Below are positions 45,318 to 56,853 of a stretch of 64,000 nt of DNA, in pieces. The stretch spans positions 1,722,501 to 1,786,500 of the forward strand of contig NZ_CAKLBX010000001.1 of the NCBI RefSeq assembly GCF_920987055.1, given 5' to 3'. A program made the translations under genes and the position numbers. Positions within the stretch are counted from its first letter, which is position 1, and each line of letters opens with the position of its first letter. Source of the DNA: Novosphingobium sp. CECT 9465 (lineage in GTDB: Bacteria > Pseudomonadota > Alphaproteobacteria > Sphingomonadales > Sphingomonadaceae). The notes under the pieces were generated by a model, which ran no database searches, was not told where the DNA came from, and saw nothing but the letters and a program-made list of their open reading frames with translations.

Positions 45318-45404
45318 AAAGTGCTACCCAACCAATCGACTTTCGCACCTCAAATGGAAATCACACCGTTCTTCTTCCCAATGCCCGTTTCACGAGGCCC
45401 CTAC

Positions 45405-46181
45405 ATGGCAAATTCCAACCTGATCCGCTTGCTCTCGATCATGGCGCGCCTGCGTGATCGGGAACGCGGCTGCGAATGGGACTGCGCGCAGACCTTCGAG
45501 ACCATCGCACCTTACACGATCGAGGAAGCTTACGAAGTCGCCGATGCCATCGCACGTGCTGACATGCCGTCGCTCCGTGAGGAATTGGGTGATCTGCTGC
45601 TCCAGGTCGTGTTCCATTCTCGCATGGCCGAAGAACAAGGTCTGTTCGCCTTTGACGATGTGGCCGCAGCCATTGCGGACAAGATGGAAGCGCGCCATCC
45701 CCACGTCTTTGGTGGTGAGACCGACGCGGGCCAATCGCGTGACGAGCGCTGGGAAGCAGCCAAGGCCGCCGAACGTGCAGCCAAGGGAGCGTCGAGCGCA
45801 ATGGATGGCGTCGCTATAGCGCTCCCGGCCTTGATGCGCGCCGAAAAGCTGCAAAAGCGCGCTGCACGGCAGGGCTTCGATTGGGCGGACGCTCATGGTG
45901 CTGCAGAAAAGGTCACCGAGGAACTGGAGGAATTGCATGATGCCCGTTCTCACGAAGACCGTGTGGCCGAGGCCGGCGACCTGTTGTTTGCTGCCGTCAA
46001 CGTCGCGCGGAAGTATGGCGTAGCGCCCGAAGATGCCTTGCGCACAGCCAATGCCAAGTTCGAGCGTCGCTTCCGGGCTATGGAAGCCTTGGCCGAGGGC
46101 GGTTTCGCCACCCTTTCGCTCAACGATCAGGAAGCGCTGTGGCAGGCCGTAAAGCGATCAGAGGCTGGTGAAGCGGCCTAG
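45405..46181 (+). CDS. mazG: Nucleoside triphosphate pyrophosphohydrolase MazG
   Basis: 258 residues. ATG 45405 was chosen for the GAGG 7 nt upstream and the family beginning ANSNLIRLLSIMARLRD; an in-frame TTG at 45321 would start inside the IS30 element. Two MazG domains are visible, the first with EEAYEVADAI and REELGDLLLQVVFH and the second with TEELEELHDA and EAGDLLFAAVNVARK, carrying the metal-binding Glu/Asp residues. It hydrolyses NTPs to NMP and PPi. It converges on hflX with a 24-bp overlap of the two 3' ends. Confidence 0.94.
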   Translation: MANSNLIRLLSIMARLRDRERGCEWDCAQTFETIAPYTIEEAYEVADAIARADMPSLREELGDLLLQVVFHSRMAEEQGLFAFDDVAAAIADKMEARHPHVFGGETDAGQSRDERWEAAKAAERAAKGASSAMDGVAIALPALMRAEKLQKRAARQGFDWADAHGAAEKVTEELEELHDARSHEDRVAEAGDLLFAAVNVARKYGVAPEDALRTANAKFERRFRAMEALAEGGFATLSLNDQEALWQAVKRSEAGEAA

Positions 46182-47507
46182 TTCCCTGGGCGTGAGGCGC
46201 ACCTTTATCCGCATGGCCGGTTCGCCCCCCTCACCATCCAGTTGATGTTCTTCAACGATATCGCCGTGCGCGTGAAGCCATGCGAGCCGCTGTCCGTCTG
46301 AAAGCGGAACAGTCAAATCGAGCGTCTGGGCAGCGCCGGTCAGCATTTCACCGAGCTTTTCCAGAAACGCCTCCACCCCCTCGCCCGTCAGTGCCGAAAG
46401 CGGGGCGGTCGGAATGTCGGCGACCTTGGCGGCGATGATGTCCTTGCGCATCGCCTGCTCTTGCGCCGTCAGCAAGTCCCACTTGTTCCATACCTCGATG
46501 ACCGGAATGGCGGTGCCGCCATCGGCATTCACGCCAAGGTCCGCTAGGATCTGCTCGACTTCGGCCTTCTGGTCAGCCGTCGCCGGATTGGCGACATCGC
46601 GAACGTGCACGATAATGTCGGCAGCGGTCACTTCTTCCAGCGTGGCGCGGAAAGCGGCGACGAGTTGTGTCGGCAAGTCGGAGATGAACCCGACGGTGTC
46701 CGACAGGATGGCCTTGTCCACACCGGGGAGCCGGATCGCGCGCATCGTGGGATCAAGTGTGGCGAACAGCAGATCCTCGGCCATGACCGTTGCGCCAGTC
46801 AGGCGGTTGAACAGCGTCGATTTTCCAGCGTTGGTGTAGCCGACCAGCGCAACTACGGGCCACGGCGCACGCTGGCGTCTTTCGCGATGCAAGCCGCGCG
46901 TACGGCGAACCTGTTCGAGTTCCCGACGCAGGCGCGCCATGCGGTTTCGGATCAGGCGACGGTCAGCCTCGATCTGGGTTTCGCCCGGCCCACCCAGAAA
47001 GCCGAAGCCGCCGCGCTGGCGTTCAAGGTGCGTCCATGATCGGACCAGCCGCCCCGCCTGATAATCGAGATGAGCGAGTTCGACTTGAAGCCGACCTTCC
47101 GCAGTCGCCGCGCGCTCCCCGAATATTTCAAGGATCAAGCCGGTTCGGTCGATCACCTTGCGCTTGAGCTTGTCTTCCAGATTGCGCTGCTGGATGGCTG
47201 AAAGCGCCCCGTCCACAATCACGAGTTCGGCATCGGACTGATTGCAGGCAACGCCGATGCGCTCCACCTGCCCTTCGCCGAACAGTGTTGCAGGCCGGAC
47301 GGCACGGATCGGCAGGATGAACGAATCCACCACCTCGATGCCGATCGCACGGGCAAGGCCCTGCCCTTCTTCGAGCCGGGATTCAGCATCTGTGCCGAAG
47401 CCGCCCCCCCGTTGCTTGATATCGGGGAGGACGACTACGGCACGCGCGCCACGGGTGACTTCACCGGCAACGTCGCCGGTATTATTGCCAAATTCGAAAG
47501 TGCTCAG
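46158..47507 (-). CDS. hflX: GTPase HflX, apparently CTG-initiated
   Basis: 449 residues from CTG 47507. Homology-like text ([30 protein letters not shown]) continues upstream of the first conventional start (GTG 47333), and no ATG, GTG or TTG lies in frame before it. The CTG forms a CTGA overlap with the hfq stop and has GAGG upstream. GTPase motifs G1 [13 protein letters not shown]3 DTVGF, G4 NKWD and the N-terminal glycine-rich [13 protein letters not shown] are present. HflX splits stalled or stressed 70S ribosomes. It is the last gene of the ntr-hfq operon. Confidence 0.85.
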   Translation of the reverse strand: MSTFEFGNNTGDVAGEVTRGARAVVVLPDIKQRGGGFGTDAESRLEEGQGLARAIGIEVVDSFILPIRAVRPATLFGEGQVERIGVACNQSDAELVIVDGALSAIQQRNLEDKLKRKVIDRTGLILEIFGERAATAEGRLQVELAHLDYQAGRLVRSWTHLERQRGGFGFLGGPGETQIEADRRLIRNRMARLRRELEQVRRTRGLHRERRQRAPWPVVALVGYTNAGKSTLFNRLTGATVMAEDLLFATLDPTMRAIRLPGVDKAILSDTVGFISDLPTQLVAAFRATLEEVTAADIIVHVRDVANPATADQKAEVEQILADLGVNADGGTAIPVIEVWNKWDLLTAQEQAMRKDIIAAKVADIPTAPLSALTGEGVEAFLEKLGEMLTGAAQTLDLTVPLSDGQRLAWLHAHGDIVEEHQLDGEGGEPAMRIKVRLTPRELGRFTSL

Positions 47508-48085
47508 GAATCCTCGCCATCCCAGTCGCCGGTAAGATCAACGTGACCGGCAGGCTGAATTGTAGAAACGGCATGCTTGTAGGCGAGTTGGACATAGCCT
47601 TCGCGCTCAAGCAGCATGCAGAAAAGATCGTAAGACGCCACTTTGCCCTGCAGCATCACGCCGTTGACCAGGAACATGGTCACCTGAACGCCGGAATCGC
47701 GCACACTCGACAGGAACACTTCCTGTAGCAAACGCGCCTTCTTGCCGTTTTCCTCGCCAGATGTCTGGAAGTGGGCAACCGACAACTGCTGACCCGGCAT
47801 GATCGTGGAAATGGCATGCTTGTAAACAAGCTGAGACTGGCCATCCCTGCGTAAAAGGATCGAGAAATTGTCGAACCAGGTGACGATTCCCTGTAGCTTG
47901 ACGCCCTTTACCAGGAACATCGTGACAGGAACCTTGTTCTTGCGGAGATGATTGAGGAACAGATCCTGAAGGTTCTGGCCCTTGCCGCCGGTAGGTCCCG
48001 ATGCAGGGGCAGGCGTTGCGCCTTCCACTACAGGAGCAGGTTCAGCCTTCGCGCGCGGGCGTGCGGTAAGCGTTTTTCCGGTCAT
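47504..48085 (-). CDS. hfq: RNA chaperone Hfq, two fused Sm domains
   Basis: 193 residues where a normal Hfq has about 80. A Pro/Ala-rich N-terminus (1-36) is followed by Sm domain 1 at about 38-102 ([29 protein letters not shown]) and Sm domain 2 at about 119-183 ([29 protein letters not shown]). Both keep the proximal-site YKH motif (88-90 and 169-171). Domain 1 keeps NHLRK on the rim; domain 2 has SSVRD. Three such chains could make a six-domain ring. Hfq assists sRNA-mRNA pairing. It lies between ntrX and hflX, to which it is coupled. Confidence 0.96.
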   Translation of the reverse strand: MTGKTLTARPRAKAEPAPVVEGATPAPASGPTGGKGQNLQDLFLNHLRKNKVPVTMFLVKGVKLQGIVTWFDNFSILLRRDGQSQLVYKHAISTIMPGQQLSVAHFQTSGEENGKKARLLQEVFLSSVRDSGVQVTMFLVNGVMLQGKVASYDLFCMLLEREGYVQLAYKHAVSTIQPAGHVDLTGDWDGEDS

Positions 48086-48253
48086 TTCTCGTGACTCCGT
48101 TTTCTATTGGCTTGGCCCGTTAAATAGGCCTCGCGATCTGGCCGTTACAGCTTGCGCTGCAATTGCCGGGTTCATCATGATTGTATGTCGCCATTCGCTT
48201 CAGGTAAACCTGGGAAATGGCGCATGGCTCCTAATTCATGCGTATGCGCACAC

Positions 48254-49639
48254 CTACTCGTCATCCTCGCCTTCACGCCGATCAGCCATGCCGAGCAGCT
48301 TGAGCTTGCGATGCAGGGCTGATCGCTCCATCCCGATAAAGCTCGCCGTCTTCGAAATATTGCCCGAAAACCGCCTGATCTGGACCTTCAGGTACTCCCT
48401 CTCGAAGTTCTCGCGCGCCTCGCGCAGGGGCACACCCATCAATGCCGAGCCGCCGGATTCGCCGCCCATCGGCGTGGCCACAATTTCCGACGGGAGCATA
48501 TCGCCATCGATCCGCGCCAGCCTGTCACGCGGGGCAAGGATGATCGTGCGCTCTATCACATTGCGCAACTGGCGGACGTTGCCCGGCCAGTCGTAGCTTT
48601 GCAGCGCCGCCATGGCTTCAGGCGTAACCGCGGGGGGGGCAACGCCCTGTTCATTGGCATATCGCGCGAAGAAATGGTCAACCAGTGGCGGAATATCCTC
48701 GCGCCGCTCAATCAGTGACGGAATCGCAACGGGTACGACGTTCAGCCGATAATAGAGATCCTCACGGAAGCGCCGCTCGGCAATTTCCTTTTCCAGCGGT
48801 CGCGAAGAGGATGAGACGACCCGCACATCGACGCGCAACTGCCGATGCCCCCCGACACGCGCAAACGCCTGTTCGGTCAGCACCCGCAGGATGCGCGCCT
48901 GGCTCGATGCAGGCATGTCCGAAACCTCGTCGAGGAACAGCGTTCCACCGTCGGCCATTTCCAGAAGGCCCGCGCGGACGAGTTTGCCGTCCACTTCCTC
49001 GCCAAACAGTTCCTGCTCGAAACGCTCTGGTGTTATCCGCGCGGAATTGACCGTGACAAAGGCATTCTGCGCACGTGGGCTCCATGAATGGAGCAGGCGC
49101 GCGGCCACCTCCTTGCCCGATCCGGCAGGCCCCGTGATCAGCAGCCGACTGCCGGTATTGGCAACCCGCTTCAGCGTGGCCCTGACCTGGTTGATCGCCG
49201 TGCTGTTGCCGGTGAATTCGTCAGCCATGACGAAACCCTGGCGAAGGCGCGCGTTTTCGCGGCGCAAGCGCTCTGTCTCGGTCGCGCGCTCCACCAGCAG
49301 CAACAGACGTTCGGCTTCGAAGGGCTTTTCGAGAAAGTCCATCGCGCCGCGACTGATCGCCGAAACCGCGGTGTCGATATTGCCATGGCCCGAAAAGATG
49401 ATCACCGGGAGTTCGGGTTCGCGCTTCTTGATCTCGTCGAGCACTTCCAAGCCGTCCATCGGACTGCCGTGAAGCCACACGTCGAGCAGCACGAGACTGG
49501 GGCGACGCTCATCGATTGCGGCAAGGGCTGCGGTGCTGTCGGCCGCCAGGCGGCAGCCATAGCCTTCGTCGCTCAGCACACCCGCCACCAGTTCCCTGAT
49601 GTCGCGTTCATCGTCGACGATGAGGATATCGAGTGCCAT
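48254..49639 (-). CDS. ntrX: Response regulator NtrX, sigma-54-type ATPase without GAFTGA
   Basis: 461 residues. An N-terminal receiver domain (phospho-acceptor Asp in LVLLDVWLHG), AAA+ domain with Walker A GPAGSGKEVAA and Walker B TLFLDEV, and a C-terminal Fis-type HTH (NISKTASFIGMERSALHRKL). The GAFTGA loop that contacts sigma-54 is absent (LFGEEVDGKLVRAGLLE instead), as known for several alphaproteobacterial NtrX proteins. It probably regulates without sigma-54. It forms a pair with NtrY upstream (11 bp gap). Confidence 0.92.
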   Translation of the reverse strand: MALDILIVDDERDIRELVAGVLSDEGYGCRLAADSTAALAAIDERRPSLVLLDVWLHGSPMDGLEVLDEIKKREPELPVIIFSGHGNIDTAVSAISRGAMDFLEKPFEAERLLLLVERATETERLRRENARLRQGFVMADEFTGNSTAINQVRATLKRVANTGSRLLITGPAGSGKEVAARLLHSWSPRAQNAFVTVNSARITPERFEQELFGEEVDGKLVRAGLLEMADGGTLFLDEVSDMPASSQARILRVLTEQAFARVGGHRQLRVDVRVVSSSSRPLEKEIAERRFREDLYYRLNVVPVAIPSLIERREDIPPLVDHFFARYANEQGVAPPAVTPEAMAALQSYDWPGNVRQLRNVIERTIILAPRDRLARIDGDMLPSEIVATPMGGESGGSALMGVPLREARENFEREYLKVQIRRFSGNISKTASFIGMERSALHRKLKLLGMADRREGEDDE

Positions 49640-49650
49640 GTTGGGTCCTG

Positions 49651-51891
49651 TCAGTCCTGTTCGGTGCCGGTGTTGGCAGAGTTCAATAGCGGGTCGCGGG
49701 CGAAGGTCATGGTAACGCGGGTGCCCCCGGCAGGCTCGGCAATGAAGGCCATCTCGCCGCCATGTTCCTCCACGATCTTGTGGACGATTGCGAGGCCGAG
49801 GCCGGTGCCCTTCTCACGGGTCGTCATGTAGGGTTCCAGAATGCGTTCGCGCTCTGCGGGCAAACCGATGCCATTGTCCGTCACGCTGACGGTTACAGCC
49901 TCATCGTTGCCGGAAAGTGCAACCGTGATCTTTCCACGGTAATCAACATCCGCAGTTTTTGATTTTGTTTCAATCGCTTCAACGGCATTCTTCAGGACGT
50001 TGGTCATGCACTGACCAAACTGGTGTCGATCACATTGAAGCGGATAGTGCGGCTCTTCGCCGGAAAAGCTGTAGGCGATCCGGGTGTGTGCGACTTCTTG
50101 CAGGAACAGCGATTGCCGCACCAGGTCACTGGCGTCTTCCGCACGGAACACAGGCTTGGGCAGCCGCGCGAATGAGGAGAATTCATCGACCATCTTGCGC
50201 AGGTCACCCACCTGCCGGATGATGGTGGCGGTCAGTTCCTCGAACAGTTCGGGGTCGGTCTCGATCTGGCGGCCATAGCGTCGGCGCAAGCGTTCCGTAG
50301 CCAGCTGGATCGGCGTCAGAGGATTCTTGATCTCATGCGCGATGCGCCGCGCCACGTCTGACCACGCCGCGCGCCGCTGGTCCAGCAACTGACGCGTGAT
50401 GTCCTCGAACGTGATGACATGCCCGTTGCTGTCCTTGGCCACGCGGACCGCCAGAGTCCGCAGGTCCCCGGCCAATGGATGCTGGATCACGTTGTTGGGC
50501 TGGCCCGATGCGACCAGTTGGGCGAACACCGGCGAAACTTCGGCGAGGGGCTTTCCGATCGGCGTCTCGGCGTCGGGTGCCAGCAGCAAACGTGCGGCGG
50601 AAGAATTGATCAATTGGATACCACCGTCGCGCCCGATCGAGACGATTCCGGCGGTGATCGATTCCAGCACCGCTTCGATGAAGGCGCGACGGACTTCAAG
50701 CTGCGCGTTGGCCGACACGAGCGCCTGCGTCTGCCCCTCCAGTTGCCGGGTCATGCGGTTGAATGCGCGGGCCAGCAGGCCGATCTCATCAGTGCCGCTG
50801 CTTTGCGCCACGCGCATCGCGAAATTGCCGCTGCCGATGGTGCGCGCAGCGGATACGAGTTCGGCCAGCGGGGCCACCTGCCGGTCGGCAAAGCGCAATG
50901 CGGCCCACACCGCCACCCCGACCAGGGCGAGGCTGATGAAGAACAGCGCAATGTTGAACCGCAATTGCAACGCGCGCGCGCGCGTCGTCAGCATGTCATA
51001 GGCCTTGAGCACGGTCTGCGCCCGTTCCCACTGCTCAAGCGCCAAGGCGTTCGAATTGCGCGCCGCGTAAAGGTAGATGCCCCTGCTCTTGTCGACCGGC
51101 GTGACCGCTTCGATCCTTTGCGCGGACGCGTTCACCACCACCGCCTCACCCGCATCGAGCCGCTTGAGATCGGCCGCCGAAACGCGCTGCCGATTGTCCG
51201 ACTTTTCGGGATCGACGATCGCTGCCGTCCGCAGCGAGCCATCGGGCGCACGTTCGAGAATGGCGGATTCGTTCAACTGGCGACTGAGAACCTGGAATGA
51301 ATAGCCTTCGGCAAATTCGGTAGAGGTGATCGCAGCCTGATCGAGATAGTCGCGGATGTCGCCGGCCATGGTGACGGTCTCGTTGCCGACATCGCGCAAC
51401 TTGTCTTCGTAATAGCCGCGCGCAAGCTGATTTGCATTTTCCAGCATCCCGCGCGAATTGTCGGAAAACCAGAACTCGACGCCCGATTGGAACAGGATCG
51501 AGGCAAAGACCACGACCAGCAGCGTCGGCACCGCCGCAATGAGGGAGAACAGCCAGACGAGCCGAACGTGCAATCGGCCGCTGGAACCCAGGACGCTGCG
51601 CGTCGCCCGATGAATGGCGAGGCGCCGGCCGCCAAGCACGAGCAATCCCATTGCCGGAACCAGGGTGCCGATCAGCAATGTGGATGTCAGCCGCGAAGGC
51701 AGTATCTGGCCTTCGCCGCTCGATCCCGTCAGGGTCAGCCAGCTGACCGCGATCATCAGGGCAAAGACAGCCGATGTGGCAAGTTCGAGCAGCAGCAGGA
51801 TATTGGCGCGCCTGAGGCTGACAAGCACACGCCGCCACCACCGTGGCATGCGACGTACTTTTGCTGACCCCTTTTGCTGCATAGTTGCCAT
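49651..51891 (-). CDS. ntrY: Membrane sensor histidine kinase NtrY
   Basis: 746 residues from ATG 51891, about 9 nt after AGGGGG; a longer frame exists upstream. N-terminal membrane segments frame an extracytoplasmic domain, then HAMP (FADRQVAPLAELVSAARTIGSGNF), a PAS domain, the dimerisation/phospho-His motif [19 protein letters not shown], and HATPase boxes NVLKNAVEAI, GIGLP and GTGLGLAIVHKI. It phosphorylates NtrX. The signal is unknown; redox and nitrogen roles are reported in other alphaproteobacteria. Confidence 0.93.
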   Translation of the reverse strand: MATMQQKGSAKVRRMPRWWRRVLVSLRRANILLLLELATSAVFALMIAVSWLTLTGSSGEGQILPSRLTSTLLIGTLVPAMGLLVLGGRRLAIHRATRSVLGSSGRLHVRLVWLFSLIAAVPTLLVVVFASILFQSGVEFWFSDNSRGMLENANQLARGYYEDKLRDVGNETVTMAGDIRDYLDQAAITSTEFAEGYSFQVLSRQLNESAILERAPDGSLRTAAIVDPEKSDNRQRVSAADLKRLDAGEAVVVNASAQRIEAVTPVDKSRGIYLYAARNSNALALEQWERAQTVLKAYDMLTTRARALQLRFNIALFFISLALVGVAVWAALRFADRQVAPLAELVSAARTIGSGNFAMRVAQSSGTDEIGLLARAFNRMTRQLEGQTQALVSANAQLEVRRAFIEAVLESITAGIVSIGRDGGIQLINSSAARLLLAPDAETPIGKPLAEVSPVFAQLVASGQPNNVIQHPLAGDLRTLAVRVAKDSNGHVITFEDITRQLLDQRRAAWSDVARRIAHEIKNPLTPIQLATERLRRRYGRQIETDPELFEELTATIIRQVGDLRKMVDEFSSFARLPKPVFRAEDASDLVRQSLFLQEVAHTRIAYSFSGEEPHYPLQCDRHQFGQCMTNVLKNAVEAIETKSKTADVDYRGKITVALSGNDEAVTVSVTDNGIGLPAERERILEPYMTTREKGTGLGLAIVHKIVEEHGGEMAFIAEPAGGTRVTMTFARDPLLNSANTGTEQD

Positions 51892-51966
51892 ATAACAACA
51901 CCCCCTGTTGCAAGATTGCAAGAGGAAACCGACGAGCGTCGGTGGCGGTGCTGCAAGGCGAGTGAA

Positions 51967-53399
<1,433 letters not shown>

Positions 53400-53403
<4 letters not shown>

Positions 53404-54521
53404 ACCACGTCTACCGATCCAGCCACGGGCAAATGCACGCGAAAGTGGGTCCATCCGCCCAGTTCATCGCGATCATGGGTGATGCGGCCGTTCATCTCGC
53501 GCACCAGTTTCTGCACCAGCGCCAGCCCCAGCCCCTGTCCATTCTTCTTGCCGGTCACGAAAGGTTCGAAAATGTGATCGCGCAATGCCTGATCGATGCC
53601 CGGTCCGTTATCGGAAACGCGCAGTTCGATCGGCAGGCGCAACGGTTTTCCACCCGGCCCTGCATGCAACTGGATACCGCTGGCAAAGCGTGTGCGAACC
53701 ACAATCCGTGGCGCCGATTGCTCGTGGCAGGCCTCGCGTGCATTGCTCATCAGGTTCAGCAGCACCTGAACCAGCGAATCCGGGTTGGCCATGATCGGCG
53801 GCAGCGAAGGATCGAACTCTTCCTCGATGGCCACGGGTCCCGGAGCGCCAGCGGCGATTACCGCCTGTGCCCGTCGCACGGCTTCATGCAGGTTGCACGA
53901 TTGCGCAGGCTCGGTGCGGCGGCGCGAGAGCGATTGCATCTGGTCGATCAGCTTGGCGATACGGTCCACCTCGGCCGTGATCAGGCCGGTCATTGCACGG
54001 TCCCGCTCGGACAGTTTGCGATCAAGCAACTGTGCCGCGCCGCGAATGCCTGCCAGCGGGTTCTTGATCTCATGCGCCAGCACTTCAGGCGCGCGCAGGG
54101 CTATGCCTTCCCCCCCGCCCGCGCCCCGCCCGTCACCGGATAGGGCTTCCACGCCGACGCCTTCGTGGAGCATCAGCAATTGCCAGCCAGGACAATAATT
54201 CACGGGGCTGGTCATCACGTCGAACCGGCGCGGTGCCTGCCCCCTGATCTGCACGCGCACCCCGCGCGCGAACAGCTGCGCCTCGCCCTCGGCCAGACGG
54301 CCCAGGATCAGCGGTTCGTCGAATTCGAACAGCTCAGCCACCGATTTGCCAAGAAGGCGCCGGGCGCCCTGCCCCATCAGTTGCTCCGCTGCAGGGTTCA
54401 CGGCCGCAACGATCAGGTCTGGATCAAGCTGAAGCAAGGCCAGCGGCAGGCTGGCCACAACGCGCTTCGGATCGGGCTTCTGGCTCGGTTCCTGCCGTCG
54501 CCAATCCGGGAGCGCTATCAT
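53400..54521 (-). CDS. ntrB: Nitrogen sensor kinase NtrB
   Basis: 373 residues. A cytoplasmic kinase without membrane spans: N-terminal PAS domain ([27 protein letters not shown]), phospho-His motif [20 protein letters not shown], and HATPase boxes [15 protein letters not shown] and [12 protein letters not shown]. It (de)phosphorylates NtrC in response to PII. Overlaps of 4 bp both with dusB upstream and ntrC downstream indicate one transcript. Confidence 0.94.
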
Positions 54522-55573
54522 GCCGCTGCGCGCCGCTCCGCCGGAGCATCCGCGCCATGCGCCAGCTGGTGTTCGATAGCGCGGCCATAGAAGTCTGCAA
54601 GGCTGGCAAGAACTGCGTCAGGATCGTCGATGAAGTTCACCTTGTTGCGGAAGTCGGCCGATCCATGCAGCCCCTTGGTGTACCAGCCAAGGTGCTTTCG
54701 CGCCATGTTTACACCCGTCACCGCGCCATAATGCGCCTGCATCGCGTGATAGTGCTCCACGATCAGTGCGTATTGTTCGGGCAAGGTCGGGTCGGACATC
54801 CGCTCACCCGTTTGCAGCCAGTGCATCATCTGCCCCAGCAGCCAGGGACGGCCATAGGAACCGCGCCCGATCATCACGCCATCGGCCCCGCTCTGCTCTA
54901 TTGCAAGTGCCACATCCTCGATCGTGCAGATGTCGCCATTGACGAGCACCGGCACCGAAACCGCATCCTTCACCCGGCGCACAAAGCCCCAATCGGCATT
55001 GCCCTTGTAAAGCTGGTTGCGGGTGCGGCCATGGACCGTGATCATCTTCGCGCCCAGATCCTCGGCAATCCGCGCGAGTTCGGGCGCGTTGAGGCTGTCA
55101 TGGCACCAGCCCATGCGCATCTTGACCGTGACTGGTACGTTCACGGCCTTCACCGTTGCCTCGATCAGCCGCGTGGCCAGCGGAATATCGCGCATCAATG
55201 CCGAACCCGCATCGCCGTTGACGACCTTGCGCACCGGACAGCCCATGTTGATGTCGATGATCGCCGCGCCCTTGTCTTCCGAAAGCTTGGCAGCCTCGCC
55301 CATCTGAACCGGATCGCAGCCGACAAGCTGCATCGAAACCGGCTCCTCGGTCGGATGCCAGGCGGCCTTCTGGATCGACTGGCGCGTTTCGCGGATCGCG
55401 GCGGGACTGGCGATCATCTCGGTCACGTTCAGCCCCGATCCGAAGCGGCGAACGATGGTGCGGAATGGCAGGTCCGAAACCCCGGTCATCGGGGCGAGCA
55501 CCACCGGCCAGTCGACGGTGACGGGACCGACCTTGATGGGCTTGAGCTGAGGAGGAACCGGAACTTCGGACAT
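54518..55573 (-). CDS. dusB: tRNA-dihydrouridine synthase B
   Basis: 351 residues. FMN-dependent TIM-barrel enzyme that reduces uridines in the tRNA D-loop. Family features: [21 protein letters not shown], the active-site segment [21 protein letters not shown] with catalytic Cys, [18 protein letters not shown], and [11 protein letters not shown]. It is the first gene of the ntrBC cluster (known as nifR3 in this position) and is divergent from ispDF. Confidence 0.96.
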   Translation of the reverse strand: MSEVPVPPQLKPIKVGPVTVDWPVVLAPMTGVSDLPFRTIVRRFGSGLNVTEMIASPAAIRETRQSIQKAAWHPTEEPVSMQLVGCDPVQMGEAAKLSEDKGAAIIDINMGCPVRKVVNGDAGSALMRDIPLATRLIEATVKAVNVPVTVKMRMGWCHDSLNAPELARIAEDLGAKMITVHGRTRNQLYKGNADWGFVRRVKDAVSVPVLVNGDICTIEDVALAIEQSGADGVMIGRGSYGRPWLLGQMMHWLQTGERMSDPTLPEQYALIVEHYHAMQAHYGAVTGVNMARKHLGWYTKGLHGSADFRNKVNFIDDPDAVLASLADFYGRAIEHQLAHGADAPAERRAAA

Positions 55574-55673
55574 GCGTAAATCTGCCTAAAAAACAGGCAC
55601 GCGCATAGTCGATTGCAGGCAGGACGGCAAGGCTGTTGCTCCTTGCCGCCCTGCGCTGGTAGAGGCGCGCCGA

Positions 55674-56834
55674 ATGAACGCGTCATCCTCACTTTCCGCC
55701 GGAAGCACCGCAGCCATCGTCGTGGCAGCCGGCAAGGGCTTGCGCACCGGCGGTGACGTGCCCAAGCAATTCGTGTCATGGCGCGCAAAGCCCTTGCTGC
55801 GCCATTGCGTGGAAGCGCTGGCCAAAGCCGGAATCTCGCCCATCGTCATCGCCATCCCGCCAGGCTGGGATGATGTAGCGGCGGCTTCAGTGATCGGAAT
55901 TGCAGGCGTCCGTTTTGTCCATGGCGGTGAGACCCGGCAGGAATCGGTCCGTCATTCGCTGGAAGCCCTCACCGCAGAATTCCCTGCCCGCGTGCTTATC
56001 CACGATGCCGCTCGTCCAGTGCTGCCTGCCCATGTGATCGATGGTCTGCTTGCCGCGCTGGCCGAACATGATGCCGCGATTCCCGTGTTGCCGACAGTTG
56101 ACAGCATGGTCCGCGGCGAACATGGCCTGAGGGCGGAAACCGTGAACCGCGATGGACTCTATCGCGTACAGACCCCCCAGGCCTTTGCGTTCAAGGCGAT
56201 TCTCGAAGCGCATCGCCAGTGGGATGGTGCACCTGATGCCGGAGACGACGCGCAAGTCGCCGTCGCGGCGGGGCTGGCCGTTGCTCTTACCCCCGGTGAT
56301 GAAGCCTTGCGCAAGGTGACGTTCGCAGCAGACTTGCAGGAGCAACCGATGAACCGCCCGCCCCGCACCGGCATGGGTTTTGATGTCCATCGCCTTGTCG
56401 AAGGCGAAGACTTGTGGCTGTGCGGGGTCAAGGTTCCCCACGCAAAGGGCCTTTCCGGCCATTCCGATGCCGACGTTGCCATTCACGCGTTGGTCGATGC
56501 ACTGCTCGGCGCGATAGCGGCGGGCGACATTGGCGATCACTTTCCGCCTTCCGATGCACAGTGGAAAGGCGCCTCGTCCGATCGTTTCCTTGTCCATGCC
56601 CATCAGCTTGTCATCGAAGCGGGCTATCGCATCGCCAATGTCGATGTGACGATCATCTGCGAGGCACCCCGGATCGGTCCGCACAAACTGGCAATGCGCC
56701 AGGCGCTTGCCCGCATTCTCAGGATTGCCTTGGGGGCCGTCTCGGTCAAGGCGACGACCACCGAACGTCTGGGCACCACCGGGCGCGGCGAAGGAATTGC
56801 AGCGCAGGCCGTTGTCACCGTTTTTGCGGATTGA
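55674..56834 (+). CDS. ispDF: Bifunctional IspDF (MEP pathway)
   Basis: 386 residues. The N-terminal IspD cytidylyltransferase (AIVVAAGKGLRTGGDVPKQF, HDAARP, YRVQTPQAF) makes CDP-methylerythritol. After about residue 230 the IspF cyclodiphosphate synthase follows (TGMGFDVHRLVEG with metal-binding Asp-His, LSGHSDADV, AGDIGDHFPP). They catalyse the second and fifth steps of isoprenoid precursor synthesis. The fusion is common in alphaproteobacteria. It stands alone, divergent from dusB. Confidence 0.96.
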   Translation: MNASSSLSAGSTAAIVVAAGKGLRTGGDVPKQFVSWRAKPLLRHCVEALAKAGISPIVIAIPPGWDDVAAASVIGIAGVRFVHGGETRQESVRHSLEALTAEFPARVLIHDAARPVLPAHVIDGLLAALAEHDAAIPVLPTVDSMVRGEHGLRAETVNRDGLYRVQTPQAFAFKAILEAHRQWDGAPDAGDDAQVAVAAGLAVALTPGDEALRKVTFAADLQEQPMNRPPRTGMGFDVHRLVEGEDLWLCGVKVPHAKGLSGHSDADVAIHALVDALLGAIAAGDIGDHFPPSDAQWKGASSDRFLVHAHQLVIEAGYRIANVDVTIICEAPRIGPHKLAMRQALARILRIALGAVSVKATTTERLGTTGRGEGIAAQAVVTVFAD

Positions 56835-56853
56835 CCGTGCAGGAGTTGAACCG

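Larger units (their letters stand above)
44226..45350 (+). mobile_element. IS30-family insertion sequence
   Basis: About 1.1 kb with a single transposase. Terminal inverted repeats are recognisable: AAGTGCGAATTTCGA from 44226 and, on the opposite strand from 45350, AGGTGCGAAAGTCGA (12 of 15 match). I found no convincing target duplication next to these ends. A long hairpin at 45288-45317 sits just inside the right end. The element's right end is only 54 bp from the mazG start. Confidence 0.85.
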
